NCBI GenBank assembly: GCA_031317595.1
Contig: JANCMB010000001.1
Location: 806,001-870,000 of the forward strand
Direction of reading: 5' to 3'
Source of the DNA: Glutamicibacter sp. PS
GTDB taxonomy: Bacteria > Actinomycetota > Actinomycetes > Actinomycetales > Micrococcaceae
DNA: 64,000 nt
Shown here: in pieces, positions 1-7,910 of the stretch
Numbering within the stretch: position 1 is the stretch's first letter
How the letters are laid out: each line of letters starts with the position of its first letter
Made by a program: the position numbers and the translations under genes
The notes under the pieces: generated by a model
The model's input: only the letters and a program-made list of their open reading frames with translations
What the model was told of the DNA's origin: nothing
The model's database searches: none

Positions 1-747
1 CGCATCCTCTGCCTCGGATTGCAGGCAGTGTAGGCGCACCAGTGCGTTGCGATCGGTGGCAAGCCGGGCGGTGCGCCGCATCAACTCATCACTGAGCGTT
101 TCGATGCGGCAGGGGAGAAGGGCACCGGTAATTAACGGGTGCGCCAGCTCCTGGGCGTAGTCGAGGAAGCGCTCTGCCTCGTCTAAGCCGCGCAGCCCCT
201 CGGACTCGTCAAAGAGGATTACCCGCTGACCGTCGTCATCCGTGACGTTAACCCCGGAGCGATAGGCGGGTCCGAGGAACCCTCGCAGGCCGATAGCGAT
301 GCTGGTCTGCGCCATGCCGCGTAGTTCAGCAAAGCTTTCGGCCCAAGCGCTGTGGATCTCCGAAGCGATGGGCATATAGCTGGTGATCCCATGCAGTGCC
401 AGTTGCGCGAGCGCATAGGTGCGGATGACCTGTCGCTCGTCGGCGGTGAAGACATCATGTCGGCGGTGTTCGAAGTAGTCGCGCGACCACTGCAGACCAG
501 GGGCGATCTCGCCGGTGGGCGAGGAGTCGATGAGCAGATGATCGATATCCGTTAGGGCATCTAGATCAATGAATCCCGGGGCGATCAGACTGTTGCCGAA
601 GTCCCGTTCCGCATCGACTGCGCCCGGGTAATGCGCACCGATGTAAATGATCGTGTCCTGGTCAAAAACCAGTTCTCCGTCAGTGTGCATGACGTGCCGT
701 GATCCGTCGAATCCGAGAATATATCGGGCGCGTAGGCGTGTGATCAT
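1..747 (-). CDS. amidohydrolase family protein, N-terminal part (cut by window edge)
   Basis: The reverse strand stays open from an ATG at 747 to the first base, giving 249 residues with no stop, so the C-terminus lies outside the window. The protein starts MITRLRARYILGFDG and has the small N-terminal beta-sandwich typical of cyclic amidohydrolases, followed by LIAPGFIDLDALTDID at about residues 54-69 and RLHCLQSE near residue 240. This layout fits the AtzA/TrzN/guanine-deaminase type amidohydrolases, which hydrolyse C-N or C-Cl bonds on ring substrates in the cytoplasm. The usual metal-binding HxH after the PG(F/L)ID strand is absent: positions 63 and 65 are Asp and Leu. The substrate cannot be inferred. 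A purine-rich GGAGAGG precedes the ATG. The gene is divergent from the DUF3100 membrane protein, so the two may share control. Confidence 0.8.
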   Translation of the reverse strand, partial: MITRLRARYILGFDGSRHVMHTDGELVFDQDTIIYIGAHYPGAVDAERDFGNSLIAPGFIDLDALTDIDHLLIDSSPTGEIAPGLQWSRDYFEHRRHDVFTADERQVIRTYALAQLALHGITSYMPIASEIHSAWAESFAELRGMAQTSIAIGLRGFLGPAYRSGVNVTDDDGQRVILFDESEGLRGLDEAERFLDYAQELAHPLITGALLPCRIETLSDELMRRTARLATDRNALVRLHCLQSEAEDA

Positions 748-963
748 CGCCCTCTCCAATCTGAAGCTGAAGTTTAGTATGCCAAATCAGCGTGGAAGAT
801 GCGCCTAACTCGCCTCGTAATTCAAGGTTTTGCCTTGTAAATCTCGTTTATGAGTATTAAGTGACGCATCTTGCGCTGTCTGGTGATGTAGCTTACCTTA
901 TTTCTGTATACCAAAATTGAGTGATGTCCCGCACGGCGGGGACGAGATCGAGGGAGCACCCAA
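748..963. promoter_or_regulatory. divergent intergenic region between amidohydrolase and DUF3100 gene
   Basis: This 216-base AT-rich gap carries the promoters of two divergent genes. Two similar words, GTATGCCAAA near 778 and GTATACCAAA near 906, each lie close to one of the genes and contain or resemble the palindromic core GTATAC. They could be operators for a GntR-type regulator, but this rests only on the repeat. No small gene was seen. Confidence 0.35.
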
Positions 964-2367
964 ATGAGTCATGAGCCGGCAGCTGCCGTGCACGCGCAGA
1001 CAGAGGCGCAGCCTAGCGCGACGCGTTCGGCGCTATTTACGCCCAACGCGTGGCAGTGGGGATCGATGGTCCTGCTCTCGGCGGGAATTTGTGTAGTTGC
1101 CATCCTGCTCGGCACGCATAAGATCCCATTGGGCAATGCCGCCATCGTGCTCATGCCGGTGCTCTGGGCGGTGCTACTCGGCGCCGTCATCGGTGTGCAG
1201 AAGGTCCGTCCGATGACCGGGCACAGCCGTGCGGTGTCCTCGGTGCTCCTGGATGTCAGCATCGTGATGTTCTTGGCCGCACTGGGAGTGAGCGTCGGAC
1301 CGGCACTCTCACAGCTGACCGACCTGGGTCCCGCCGTACTACTTCAGGAAGTCGGCCATATTTTCGGCACCGTGATCATCGCGCTGCCGGTGGCCGTGGC
1401 CTTGGGCATGGGACGCATGGCCATCGGAGCCACCTGGGCGATCGACCGCGAGTCCTACCTCGCCTACGCCCTGCAGCGCTTCGGGGTGAAGTCCCCGGAA
1501 TACCGCGGCGTCTTTTCGGTCTGGCTACTCGGTAGCGTTTTCGGTGCCGTGTTCATATCCCTGCTGGCCGGTTTGTTAGGTGGTCTGGGGATCTTTGACC
1601 CACGTGCCCTTGCATTGGGACTTGGACTCGGGTCGGGGTCCATGATGCTCGGCGGTGTGGCCGCACTGTCGATTATTTATCCCGAGCAGGCCGGCGAAAT
1701 CATGGCCCTGGCGGCCCTGTCCAACCTGGTGACCAATCTGGTTGGTTTCTATGCCGGAGTATTCCTCTCCATGCCGATGGCGCAGCGTCTGTACACCTTC
1801 TGGAAGCGGCTATTCCGCCGCGACGACGAGGGGCGCCGGGTAGGCGCGGATGGACAGCCGGTGAAGATAGCCAAGCGTTCGGAGGCCGCCTCGGCCGTTG
1901 ACACCAACGCCGTCACCGTGGATCCCGAGGTGCGGATGAAGCCATCCACTTGGATTATTGCCTTCGGGGCGAGCATCGTTGTCGGCTTCCTGCTCAACGC
2001 GTTGGGCACCGGCGTGGCCGGGGCAAACGAAGCGCTAGGCATTCTCGTCCTCGGGGTGCTAACCGCCGTGGCCTTCCTGCTCAGTAAATTGGTGCGTTCG
2101 GTACCGCCCAGTGTGTGGGTGCTGGCGCTGGCCACCTTCGTGACCGCTCCCTTTATGCCGACCGCGGGACTCGTAACCGGGCTGACCGAACATCTCGACG
2201 CACTGTTCGTGGGTCTGGCCTCGATCGCGCTCCTGGGCATGAACCTCGGGCGCGATGTGAAGGCACTGAAGTCACTGAATTGGAAGGTTGTCATTGTGGC
2301 GATGCTGACCTTCACCGCGAGCTTCGTTGGAGCCGCCGCACTGGCTCAGTTCGTCATCCACGTATAG
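964..2367 (+). CDS. DUF3100 domain-containing integral membrane protein
   Basis: This 467-residue protein has about ten hydrophobic segments. A polar loop at about residues 280-320 (rich in R, D, E and K) separates two membrane halves. It looks like the DUF3100 family, which has no assigned biochemical role and is usually suspected to transport small organic substrates. A GAGGGAGCA Shine-Dalgarno stretch lies just upstream of the ATG at 964. The gene is divergent from an amidohydrolase; a membrane protein next to a hydrolase suggests uptake and breakdown of one substrate, but that is inference. The family assignment comes from overall appearance and remembered similarity, not a domain search. 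Confidence 0.7.
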   Translation: MSHEPAAAVHAQTEAQPSATRSALFTPNAWQWGSMVLLSAGICVVAILLGTHKIPLGNAAIVLMPVLWAVLLGAVIGVQKVRPMTGHSRAVSSVLLDVSIVMFLAALGVSVGPALSQLTDLGPAVLLQEVGHIFGTVIIALPVAVALGMGRMAIGATWAIDRESYLAYALQRFGVKSPEYRGVFSVWLLGSVFGAVFISLLAGLLGGLGIFDPRALALGLGLGSGSMMLGGVAALSIIYPEQAGEIMALAALSNLVTNLVGFYAGVFLSMPMAQRLYTFWKRLFRRDDEGRRVGADGQPVKIAKRSEAASAVDTNAVTVDPEVRMKPSTWIIAFGASIVVGFLLNALGTGVAGANEALGILVLGVLTAVAFLLSKLVRSVPPSVWVLALATFVTAPFMPTAGLVTGLTEHLDALFVGLASIALLGMNLGRDVKALKSLNWKVVIVAMLTFTASFVGAAALAQFVIHV

Positions 2368-2535
2368 AGCGCCGTGCAGCTCACTGGCCGCCTCGCTTCC
2401 CACAGGGTCAGCGAGGCGGCCAGTGCCATGTGCGCAAGTCCCCGGCGCGTGTATAGGGTAAGGGCCGGCGAGTTTTTGCTCAGAATTCACTTAGGGTTGC
2501 GCAGGACGTCAGCACCGGACGGAAGACTGGGCGCC

Positions 2536-3384
2536 ATGGAGCAGCAACAAATCCTGTCCCCAGCCTCAAGCCCGCGGCCGAACCTGCTGGGGCCTGACCC
2601 GGAGGTCAGGGTCATTGGGCACCGCGGTGCGAGTGGAGTTGCACCGGAAAACACCTTGGCGGCAGTTGCCGCGGCAGTACGCTGCGGGGCACGGTACATC
2701 GAGGTGGACGTGCAGCTCAGCGCAGACGGGGTGCCCTTCATCTTCCACGACGAAACCGGGCGACGAACCACTAACATCGCCGAGGTCTTTCCCCGCCGGG
2801 CACGCCGGCCCATCACCACCTTTACCTGGGCAGAACTGCAACGACTGGAGGTTGGCTCGCACTTCTCCGCGGCATTTGCAGGCGAACGCATCGCGCACCT
2901 CGACGAGGTCCGCGACGCGGTACACGGACAGTGCGGGCTATTTATCGAGATCAAGAATCCAAAGAATTCCCCGGGGATCGAAGCGGCGCTCGCCGAACGG
3001 CTCACGAACGATATGAAGTGGGTCGATGTAGTGCGACGCCACGGAGTGGAAGTGCTCGGGTTTGATGCACGCTCGAACCGGGAGTTCGCCCGGCTGGCCG
3101 GACATATCCCCGTGCAACAGCTCACCAGATCCGTCCCCTCGAAACGCGCACTTACTCGAATCGAACAATACGCCCAGGCCATTGGGGTCAATTACCGTGC
3201 CCTCGACGAACGTGGGGCGCGACGGCTACGTCGTAGTTCGCTGGACTTCGGCGTCTATACCGTCAATGGTCCACGCGCCGTGTCCAACGCCGTGGCCCGC
3301 GGTGCTACTAGGATCACCACAGACTGGCCGCAGCGGGTCGCCGAGCAGCTGCAGCGGCGGACACCGGGTCCGCCGCACAACTGA
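2536..3384 (+). CDS. glycerophosphodiester phosphodiesterase
   Basis: The protein (282 residues from the ATG at 2536) is a TIM-barrel GDPD enzyme that hydrolyses glycerophosphodiesters to glycerol-3-phosphate and an alcohol. The diagnostic residues are present near the N-terminus: IGHRGASG with the catalytic His, APENT with the metal-binding Glu, YIEVDVQLS, and FHDE with the second catalytic His. Further on are FIEIKNP (metal-binding Glu-x-Lys) and a C-terminal VYTVNGP-like strand ending in ITTDWP. The reading frame stays open upstream to 2374, but the segment before 2536 is Arg/Ser-rich and unlike the family; GGAAGA precedes the chosen start. There is no signal peptide, so it is probably a cytoplasmic UgpQ-like enzyme. 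It is convergent with the DUF2871 gene, with only 7 bases between the stops. Confidence 0.88.
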   Translation: MEQQQILSPASSPRPNLLGPDPEVRVIGHRGASGVAPENTLAAVAAAVRCGARYIEVDVQLSADGVPFIFHDETGRRTTNIAEVFPRRARRPITTFTWAELQRLEVGSHFSAAFAGERIAHLDEVRDAVHGQCGLFIEIKNPKNSPGIEAALAERLTNDMKWVDVVRRHGVEVLGFDARSNREFARLAGHIPVQQLTRSVPSKRALTRIEQYAQAIGVNYRALDERGARRLRRSSLDFGVYTVNGPRAVSNAVARGATRITTDWPQRVAEQLQRRTPGPPHN

Positions 3385-3391
3385 CCGGTCG

Positions 3392-3847
3392 TTAGTGACG
3401 TGTCGGCGTCGCTTCCGCCGCCACGGGCCGCGTCGGGTTAGCTGTGACGCTGCGCCGCAACATGACGAACAGCAGGATCATCCCGGCGCTGAGTCCCATA
3501 TGACCCAGACCCGCGATTCCGGAGATCATCTTGCTCGATTCCATCCCGAGAACGGTCAGCATGCCGTGTACCGTGAGCATGGCCGTGGTCAAGATCAGTC
3601 CGGCGTTGTAGGTGCCGAGGAACCAAACAAACAGTTTTCGTTGTTCACTGAGCTTGAAGGCTTTTTCCAGCAGAAGTACGAGCAGTAGGACCACAAATCC
3701 CAACACCAGCAAGTGTGTGTGCACCACCGACAATTGCGTCCATGATCCTTCGGGGAAGTCGTTGAGCTTGGTGAACTCTCGATAGAACAATCCCGACGCT
3801 ACGCCTAGGAGCATGTAGCCGAACGCCAAGTTGAGAAGCTTACGCAT
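3392..3847 (-). CDS. DUF2871 family four-helix membrane protein
   Basis: The 151-residue product starts MRKLLNLAFGYMLLG and has four predicted transmembrane helices with conserved-looking His residues (SVVHTHLL, LTVHGML, LGHMGLS). This matches the DUF2871 family of small membrane proteins, whose role is unknown. The ATG at 3847 overlaps the last codons of the upstream MMPL gene by 8 bases, which indicates translational coupling, so it is the last gene of the sensor kinase-regulator-MMPL operon. The His pattern resembles heme-copper-oxidase-like or NnrS-like membrane proteins only superficially. The frame stays open upstream to 4006 inside the MMPL gene; that extension lacks membrane character and was excluded. 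Confidence 0.8.
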   Translation of the reverse strand: MRKLLNLAFGYMLLGVASGLFYREFTKLNDFPEGSWTQLSVVHTHLLVLGFVVLLLVLLLEKAFKLSEQRKLFVWFLGTYNAGLILTTAMLTVHGMLTVLGMESSKMISGIAGLGHMGLSAGMILLFVMLRRSVTANPTRPVAAEATPTRH

Positions 3848-5936
3848 GAATTTCACTTTCTTTCGCGGCGGGGTGCGCCGGTTGTGTCGAGGTTGAAGGT
3901 TGATCGCCAAACAGTGGGTGGCGGCCCGAGGACAGCAGGGCAAAGAGGGCCGGCAACAGCAAGGTGCGCACCAGGAAGGTGTCGACCAAAACTCCCAAGC
4001 CGACAATGACTCCTAGCTGGCCGAGCACCGTCAGTGGCAAGGTGGCCAGGGCGGCGAAGACGCCGGCTAACACCATGCCCGCACTGGTAATTACGGTTCC
4101 GGTACGGCTCGCCGCCCGTGGCACCGCGGCGTGCAGCGGTAGCTCGAGCAGGTCTTGCCGCACCCGTTGCGTCAAGAAGATGGTGTAGTCCACGCCAAGA
4201 GCGACCAGGAACACGAAGGCTAGGAGCGGCACCTGAATATCGAGCGCGTTGATCCGGAATAGCAAGGCGGAAACCACCGATCCCACGCCGAGTGCAGCCG
4301 CGGCGCTGAGCAGGTTGACAAAGCCCAAAGCTACGGCGGTGCGCCAGGAGCGTGTGAGCCAGCCGAGCATGAGCAAGCAGATGGCCGCAATCACTGGGGC
4401 AATCAGGAACAGATCCCGCAGATGTCCCTGGTGGTTGTCGTACTGCTCGGCAATCTGACCGCCGATCAAAACCGTCGCGTTGCTATGCGCTGCGGCTTGG
4501 TCACGGAGTTCTTTGATAAGTTCTTGGGCCTGTTGTGATCCGGGATCGGCATGAGTGATCACCGAGAATTGTTGCCAGGTGCTATTGAGCGTGCTGGGCT
4601 CAGCGACCCGGGCCACGTCGGCGAGCCCGGCAAAGGATTCGCGTAACGCCGTCGTATCCGCGCCGTCACTGAGCACGGTGATTGGCTGAGCTTCCCCGGC
4701 CGGGAAGTGGGCCACTAGTTGCTGCATAGCGCTGGCCGACTCGGTCTGCGTACGAAATTGTTGGGTTTGATCTAGCCCCATCCGGGTGCCGGCCAAACCA
4801 CCGGCCAGCACGAGCAGGAGCACGATTAAGGTCGCGGCATTCAGTGCTGGCTTGCGCATTGCCGCGTGGGCGGCGCGGCCGAAAACATTCGTGGATGCCG
4901 GGGCGACACCGGGCCTCGGCACCAGCGGCCAGAAGGCCTTGCGTCCGGCAAGCGCCAAGACCGGAGGGAGCAGGAACAACACGAGCAGTGCGGCGATCAG
5001 CAAGCCCGCGGCGCACACCACGCCCAAGCCGCGAGTGTCGTCCATAACGGCGAGACCCAAGGTGAGTAGCGCCAAAACGACCGTGAGATTCGAGGTCGCG
5101 ATGGCTTCGAAACTCGCGACCCAGGCGGTGCGCAGGGCCGCGCGATGATCCTTTTGGTGCCGTAGCTCGTCACGGTAGCGGGAAATGAGTAACAATGCGT
5201 AGTTGGTTCCGGCGCCAAAGACCAGCACGCTAAGTACCCCGGCATCGAAATGCAGTCCCAGACTCGTCCCGAGCAGGTTAGCGACTCGGCCGGCCAGTCC
5301 ATCGGCAAGCCCCACCACCAGCAGGGGGAGCAACCACAAGATCGGTGACCGGTAGGTCACGATGAGCAAGATTGCGACGATCGCTACCGTCACGGCCAAG
5401 AGCGTGAAGTCGGCCCCGGCGAATGCGCCGGTAATGTCCACGGCGAAGGCTGTTGACCCGGTGACCTGCTGCTGGACGCCGTCGATTGGGTGCGCGGCAA
5501 TGGAGGAGCGGAGGTCGGTCAGGGTCTGCCGATCGTCCATTTCGGAGACGGTGTCCCAGCTCAGTGGCACCATCACCGCTGCACGGTCTTCACTTCTTAT
5601 GACGCGACCGGAGCTCAGGCCCAGCGCCTGAGCGTAGTCACGGCTCTGCGCGGTGAATCGTTCAACCTGAAAGGGATCTAACTGCTGAGCGTCGTCGCCG
5701 CTGGCGACCAGCAATGCCGTTGTGCGGTGCTCGGTAGTATTTTCGCGCAGTAGCTGCGCTACACGTGCCGAATCGGAACCCTCGACCGGGGCCCCGCTGG
5801 CACGTGGCGGGGCGTCGCTACCACTGAGGGCACCAAAAAGCAGGACGATGACAAGCAAACTCAGCGCCAACCAGCGGCGCGCGCCGCGGCGGCCGGTGAG
5901 CGTGTCACCGAGGCGGGAAAGGACTGGAAGTTTCAT
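3840..5936 (-). CDS. MMPL/RND family membrane transporter
   Basis: This 698-residue protein has the RND-like MMPL architecture. An N-terminal helix is followed by an extracytoplasmic domain, a block of five or six helices (the FGAGTNYALLLISRYRDEL segment is the family's GxxxDY-like motif region), a second large loop, and a second helix block with ALGVDYTIFLTQRVR. Actinobacterial members export lipids or drugs using proton-motive force. The ATG at 5936 has GGAAG only a base or two upstream, which is too close for a good site; a TTG at 6002 in the same frame is an alternative. It is downstream of the two-component genes and overlaps the DUF2871 gene, so it is probably a target or effector of that regulator. 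The substrate is unknown. Confidence 0.88.
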   Translation of the reverse strand: MKLPVLSRLGDTLTGRRGARRWLALSLLVIVLLFGALSGSDAPPRASGAPVEGSDSARVAQLLRENTTEHRTTALLVASGDDAQQLDPFQVERFTAQSRDYAQALGLSSGRVIRSEDRAAVMVPLSWDTVSEMDDRQTLTDLRSSIAAHPIDGVQQQVTGSTAFAVDITGAFAGADFTLLAVTVAIVAILLIVTYRSPILWLLPLLVVGLADGLAGRVANLLGTSLGLHFDAGVLSVLVFGAGTNYALLLISRYRDELRHQKDHRAALRTAWVASFEAIATSNLTVVLALLTLGLAVMDDTRGLGVVCAAGLLIAALLVLFLLPPVLALAGRKAFWPLVPRPGVAPASTNVFGRAAHAAMRKPALNAATLIVLLLVLAGGLAGTRMGLDQTQQFRTQTESASAMQQLVAHFPAGEAQPITVLSDGADTTALRESFAGLADVARVAEPSTLNSTWQQFSVITHADPGSQQAQELIKELRDQAAAHSNATVLIGGQIAEQYDNHQGHLRDLFLIAPVIAAICLLMLGWLTRSWRTAVALGFVNLLSAAAALGVGSVVSALLFRINALDIQVPLLAFVFLVALGVDYTIFLTQRVRQDLLELPLHAAVPRAASRTGTVITSAGMVLAGVFAALATLPLTVLGQLGVIVGLGVLVDTFLVRTLLLPALFALLSSGRHPLFGDQPSTSTQPAHPAAKESEIHA

Positions 5937-6029
5937 ACTTCCAGTCAACGCGGTGGAAGCGAGCCTGCCATCGGGCAAAGGAGCCAATGAAAGATCAACC
6001 AAATGGTTGAGGGGTTCACGGGCGTGTTG

Positions 6030-6653
6030 TTACCCCTCGAGGAGTCCCAGCTCTTGTGCCTTGGTGATGGCCGCGGTGCGCGAGGTGGCCTGTAGCTTCT
6101 CGAAGATGTGCACGAGGTGCGTTTTGACGGTGGCTTCGGAAACAAACAGGGCCTTGGCAATTTGCTTGTTGCCGGCACCGGTGGCCAGTTGGGCGAGCAC
6201 CTCACGCTCCCGGGCCGTCAGCTCGATCTTCGGCTGGCGCATCCCGGCGAGCACTCGCTGCGTCATCTCCGGGGCCAGGACCATCTGCCCGGCATTGGCC
6301 TGACGGATCGAACTGACAATGGTTTGCGCCGCGACATCCTTGAGCAGGTAGCCGGCCGCTCCGGCCTCGATACAGGCCAGAATTTCTGCGTCCTTATCGA
6401 AGGTGGTCAGGATCAATACACGAGGTGGATGCGGCAGGCTCGTCAGGGCCTGCGTGGTCTGGGCGCCATTCATTCCCGCGCCCAGCCGCAGGTCACAGAG
6501 CACGACGTCGATTCGTTGCGTGCGGGCAAAATCAAGGGCTTCTTCGCCGCTGGACAGGTCGCCAACCACCTGAAGATCAGGATAGTTCTCGAACAGTGAG
6601 CGCAAGCCGGTGCGTACGATCGGATGATCGTCCACCAACAAGATCCTAATCAT
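6030..6653 (-). CDS. NarL/LuxR-family response regulator
   Basis: The 207-residue protein has an N-terminal receiver domain (MIRILLVDDHPIVRTGL, phospho-acceptor Asp in VVLCDLRLG at about residue 54, switch Thr in LILTTFD, Lys in LLKDVA). Its C-terminal LuxR-type helix-turn-helix includes LTAREREVLAQLATG and KQIAKALFVSEATVKTHL. It would bind DNA when phosphorylated by the neighbouring histidine kinase. Its ATG at 6653 overlaps the kinase stop in an ATGA, which fixes the start; the frame is open to 6692 but that part lies inside the kinase. The downstream MMPL gene is the obvious first candidate for its regulon. Confidence 0.93.
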   Translation of the reverse strand: MIRILLVDDHPIVRTGLRSLFENYPDLQVVGDLSSGEEALDFARTQRIDVVLCDLRLGAGMNGAQTTQALTSLPHPPRVLILTTFDKDAEILACIEAGAAGYLLKDVAAQTIVSSIRQANAGQMVLAPEMTQRVLAGMRQPKIELTAREREVLAQLATGAGNKQIAKALFVSEATVKTHLVHIFEKLQATSRTAAITKAQELGLLEG

Positions 6654-7897
6654 CGGTCTTCTTTCGCCATCCTTAGGGGGACATGGGCGCATAGTGCCGT
6701 GCCGTCGCCCGGCGCGCTCTCCACTTCGAGACCTCCGCCGAGCTCCTTCAGGCGCCGGGTCATGGCGGTCAAGCCATAGCCTCCGGCGTCGCTCACTGGT
6801 GCGTCCAGTGCGGATTGCGCATTAAAGCCCACCCCATCATCGACAATGTCCATGCGCACTTCGTGGTCACTGAATTCTAGACTCAACGCCACCGTGGAGG
6901 CCCGGGCATGGCGCCGCACATTCGATAGGGCCGACTGCGCCGTGCGGAGCAGGGCGATCTGGATCGATGGGTCCATGATCGGTAGTCCCGGATCGACATG
7001 TAGTCGTGTGGTGAGCCCGGCATCGCGTGCGTAGTTCGCAAGAATTCTTTCCAGCGCACCGGTTAGGGCCTGGGAGTCGAGTTCCGCCGGGGCCAACGCG
7101 GCAATTATGCGGCGCAGATCATTGAGCGATTCGCCGGAGAGCTCATCGATGCGCTGGAGGGCCGTGCGGGTTTTCTCCGCGTCCGCGGCCGTGAGCGCGG
7201 CCTTGGCGTGTAGCCCGATGGAGGAGAGCTGTTGTGCGACTGTATCGTGTATTTCACGGGCCAGCCTAGTGCGTTCCTTGGCGATTCCGGCCGCGTGCTG
7301 GGATCGGGCCAGCTCCTCTTGCAGCTCGGTCATTTCCTGCTGGGCACGCAACAGCGAATCCACCAGATTCGAGCGTACTTTCGCGTCGTGTTCGAGTTGC
7401 AGATAACCTCGCGAAATACCCCATGCGAACAGGCCGCCCACTAGGGGCCCGGCCACGGCTGCCACGTCGCTGTGCCCGTGGTGCAGGTACGGAGCCAAAA
7501 CCACCAGAGCGTAGACCACCGCGGACCAGAGGGCCGAGGGCAAGAGCGGTAGCTGATGTCCGAGCAACAGCCACAGGCTAAAGGCCAACCATATGAATTC
7601 CGGGCTCACCCAGAGCCCCGCCACCCAGAGCAGCACCAAGATCGCAAGCCACCACAACGGTAATCGCTGGCTGTGGGCCCGGGGCATGGCGATGAACCCG
7701 GCAACATACCATCCGGCGAATCCCACGGCGGCAACCAGGATCGGCGCCAGGCTCGAGCCATCACTCAGCGCCCGCAACACCACGATCACCAGCAGCAGCG
7801 CCGTGACCACATGTTGGCCCGCACGAAGCAGGGCGGGGGAGACTAGGACCCGGCCCTCGAGGTTCGTATCTTGTCGCGGCGGTTGCACGGTGCTCAT
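6650..7897 (-). CDS. sensor histidine kinase, HisKA_3 (NarX/DesK-type)
   Basis: The 415-residue kinase has about five or six N-terminal transmembrane helices (residues about 20-165) with little extracytoplasmic sequence, as in DesK-like sensors of membrane state. A short coiled coil follows (residues about 185-215), then the dimerisation domain with ARLAREIHDTVAQQL-type phospho-acceptor His (here RLAREIHDTVAQQLSSIG). The C-terminal HATPase domain has MDIVDDGVGFN and GGYGLTAMTRRLKELGG. It autophosphorylates and passes phosphate to the response regulator encoded immediately downstream (ATGA overlap). The start at 7897 is 13 bases after the HelR stop and lacks a clear Shine-Dalgarno, so some expression may come by read-through from helR. 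The membrane-embedded sensor paired with an MMPL exporter suggests response to membrane-active compounds (inference). Confidence 0.92.
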   Translation of the reverse strand: MSTVQPPRQDTNLEGRVLVSPALLRAGQHVVTALLLVIVVLRALSDGSSLAPILVAAVGFAGWYVAGFIAMPRAHSQRLPLWWLAILVLLWVAGLWVSPEFIWLAFSLWLLLGHQLPLLPSALWSAVVYALVVLAPYLHHGHSDVAAVAGPLVGGLFAWGISRGYLQLEHDAKVRSNLVDSLLRAQQEMTELQEELARSQHAAGIAKERTRLAREIHDTVAQQLSSIGLHAKAALTAADAEKTRTALQRIDELSGESLNDLRRIIAALAPAELDSQALTGALERILANYARDAGLTTRLHVDPGLPIMDPSIQIALLRTAQSALSNVRRHARASTVALSLEFSDHEVRMDIVDDGVGFNAQSALDAPVSDAGGYGLTAMTRRLKELGGGLEVESAPGDGTALCAHVPLRMAKEDR

Positions 7898-7910
7898 GGG
7901 ATTCAGCCTA

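Noticed and set aside
3062-3688. 208-codon forward frame across the GDPD end and DUF2871 gene
   Set aside because: Out of phase with both real genes; composition is typical of spurious high-GC frames.
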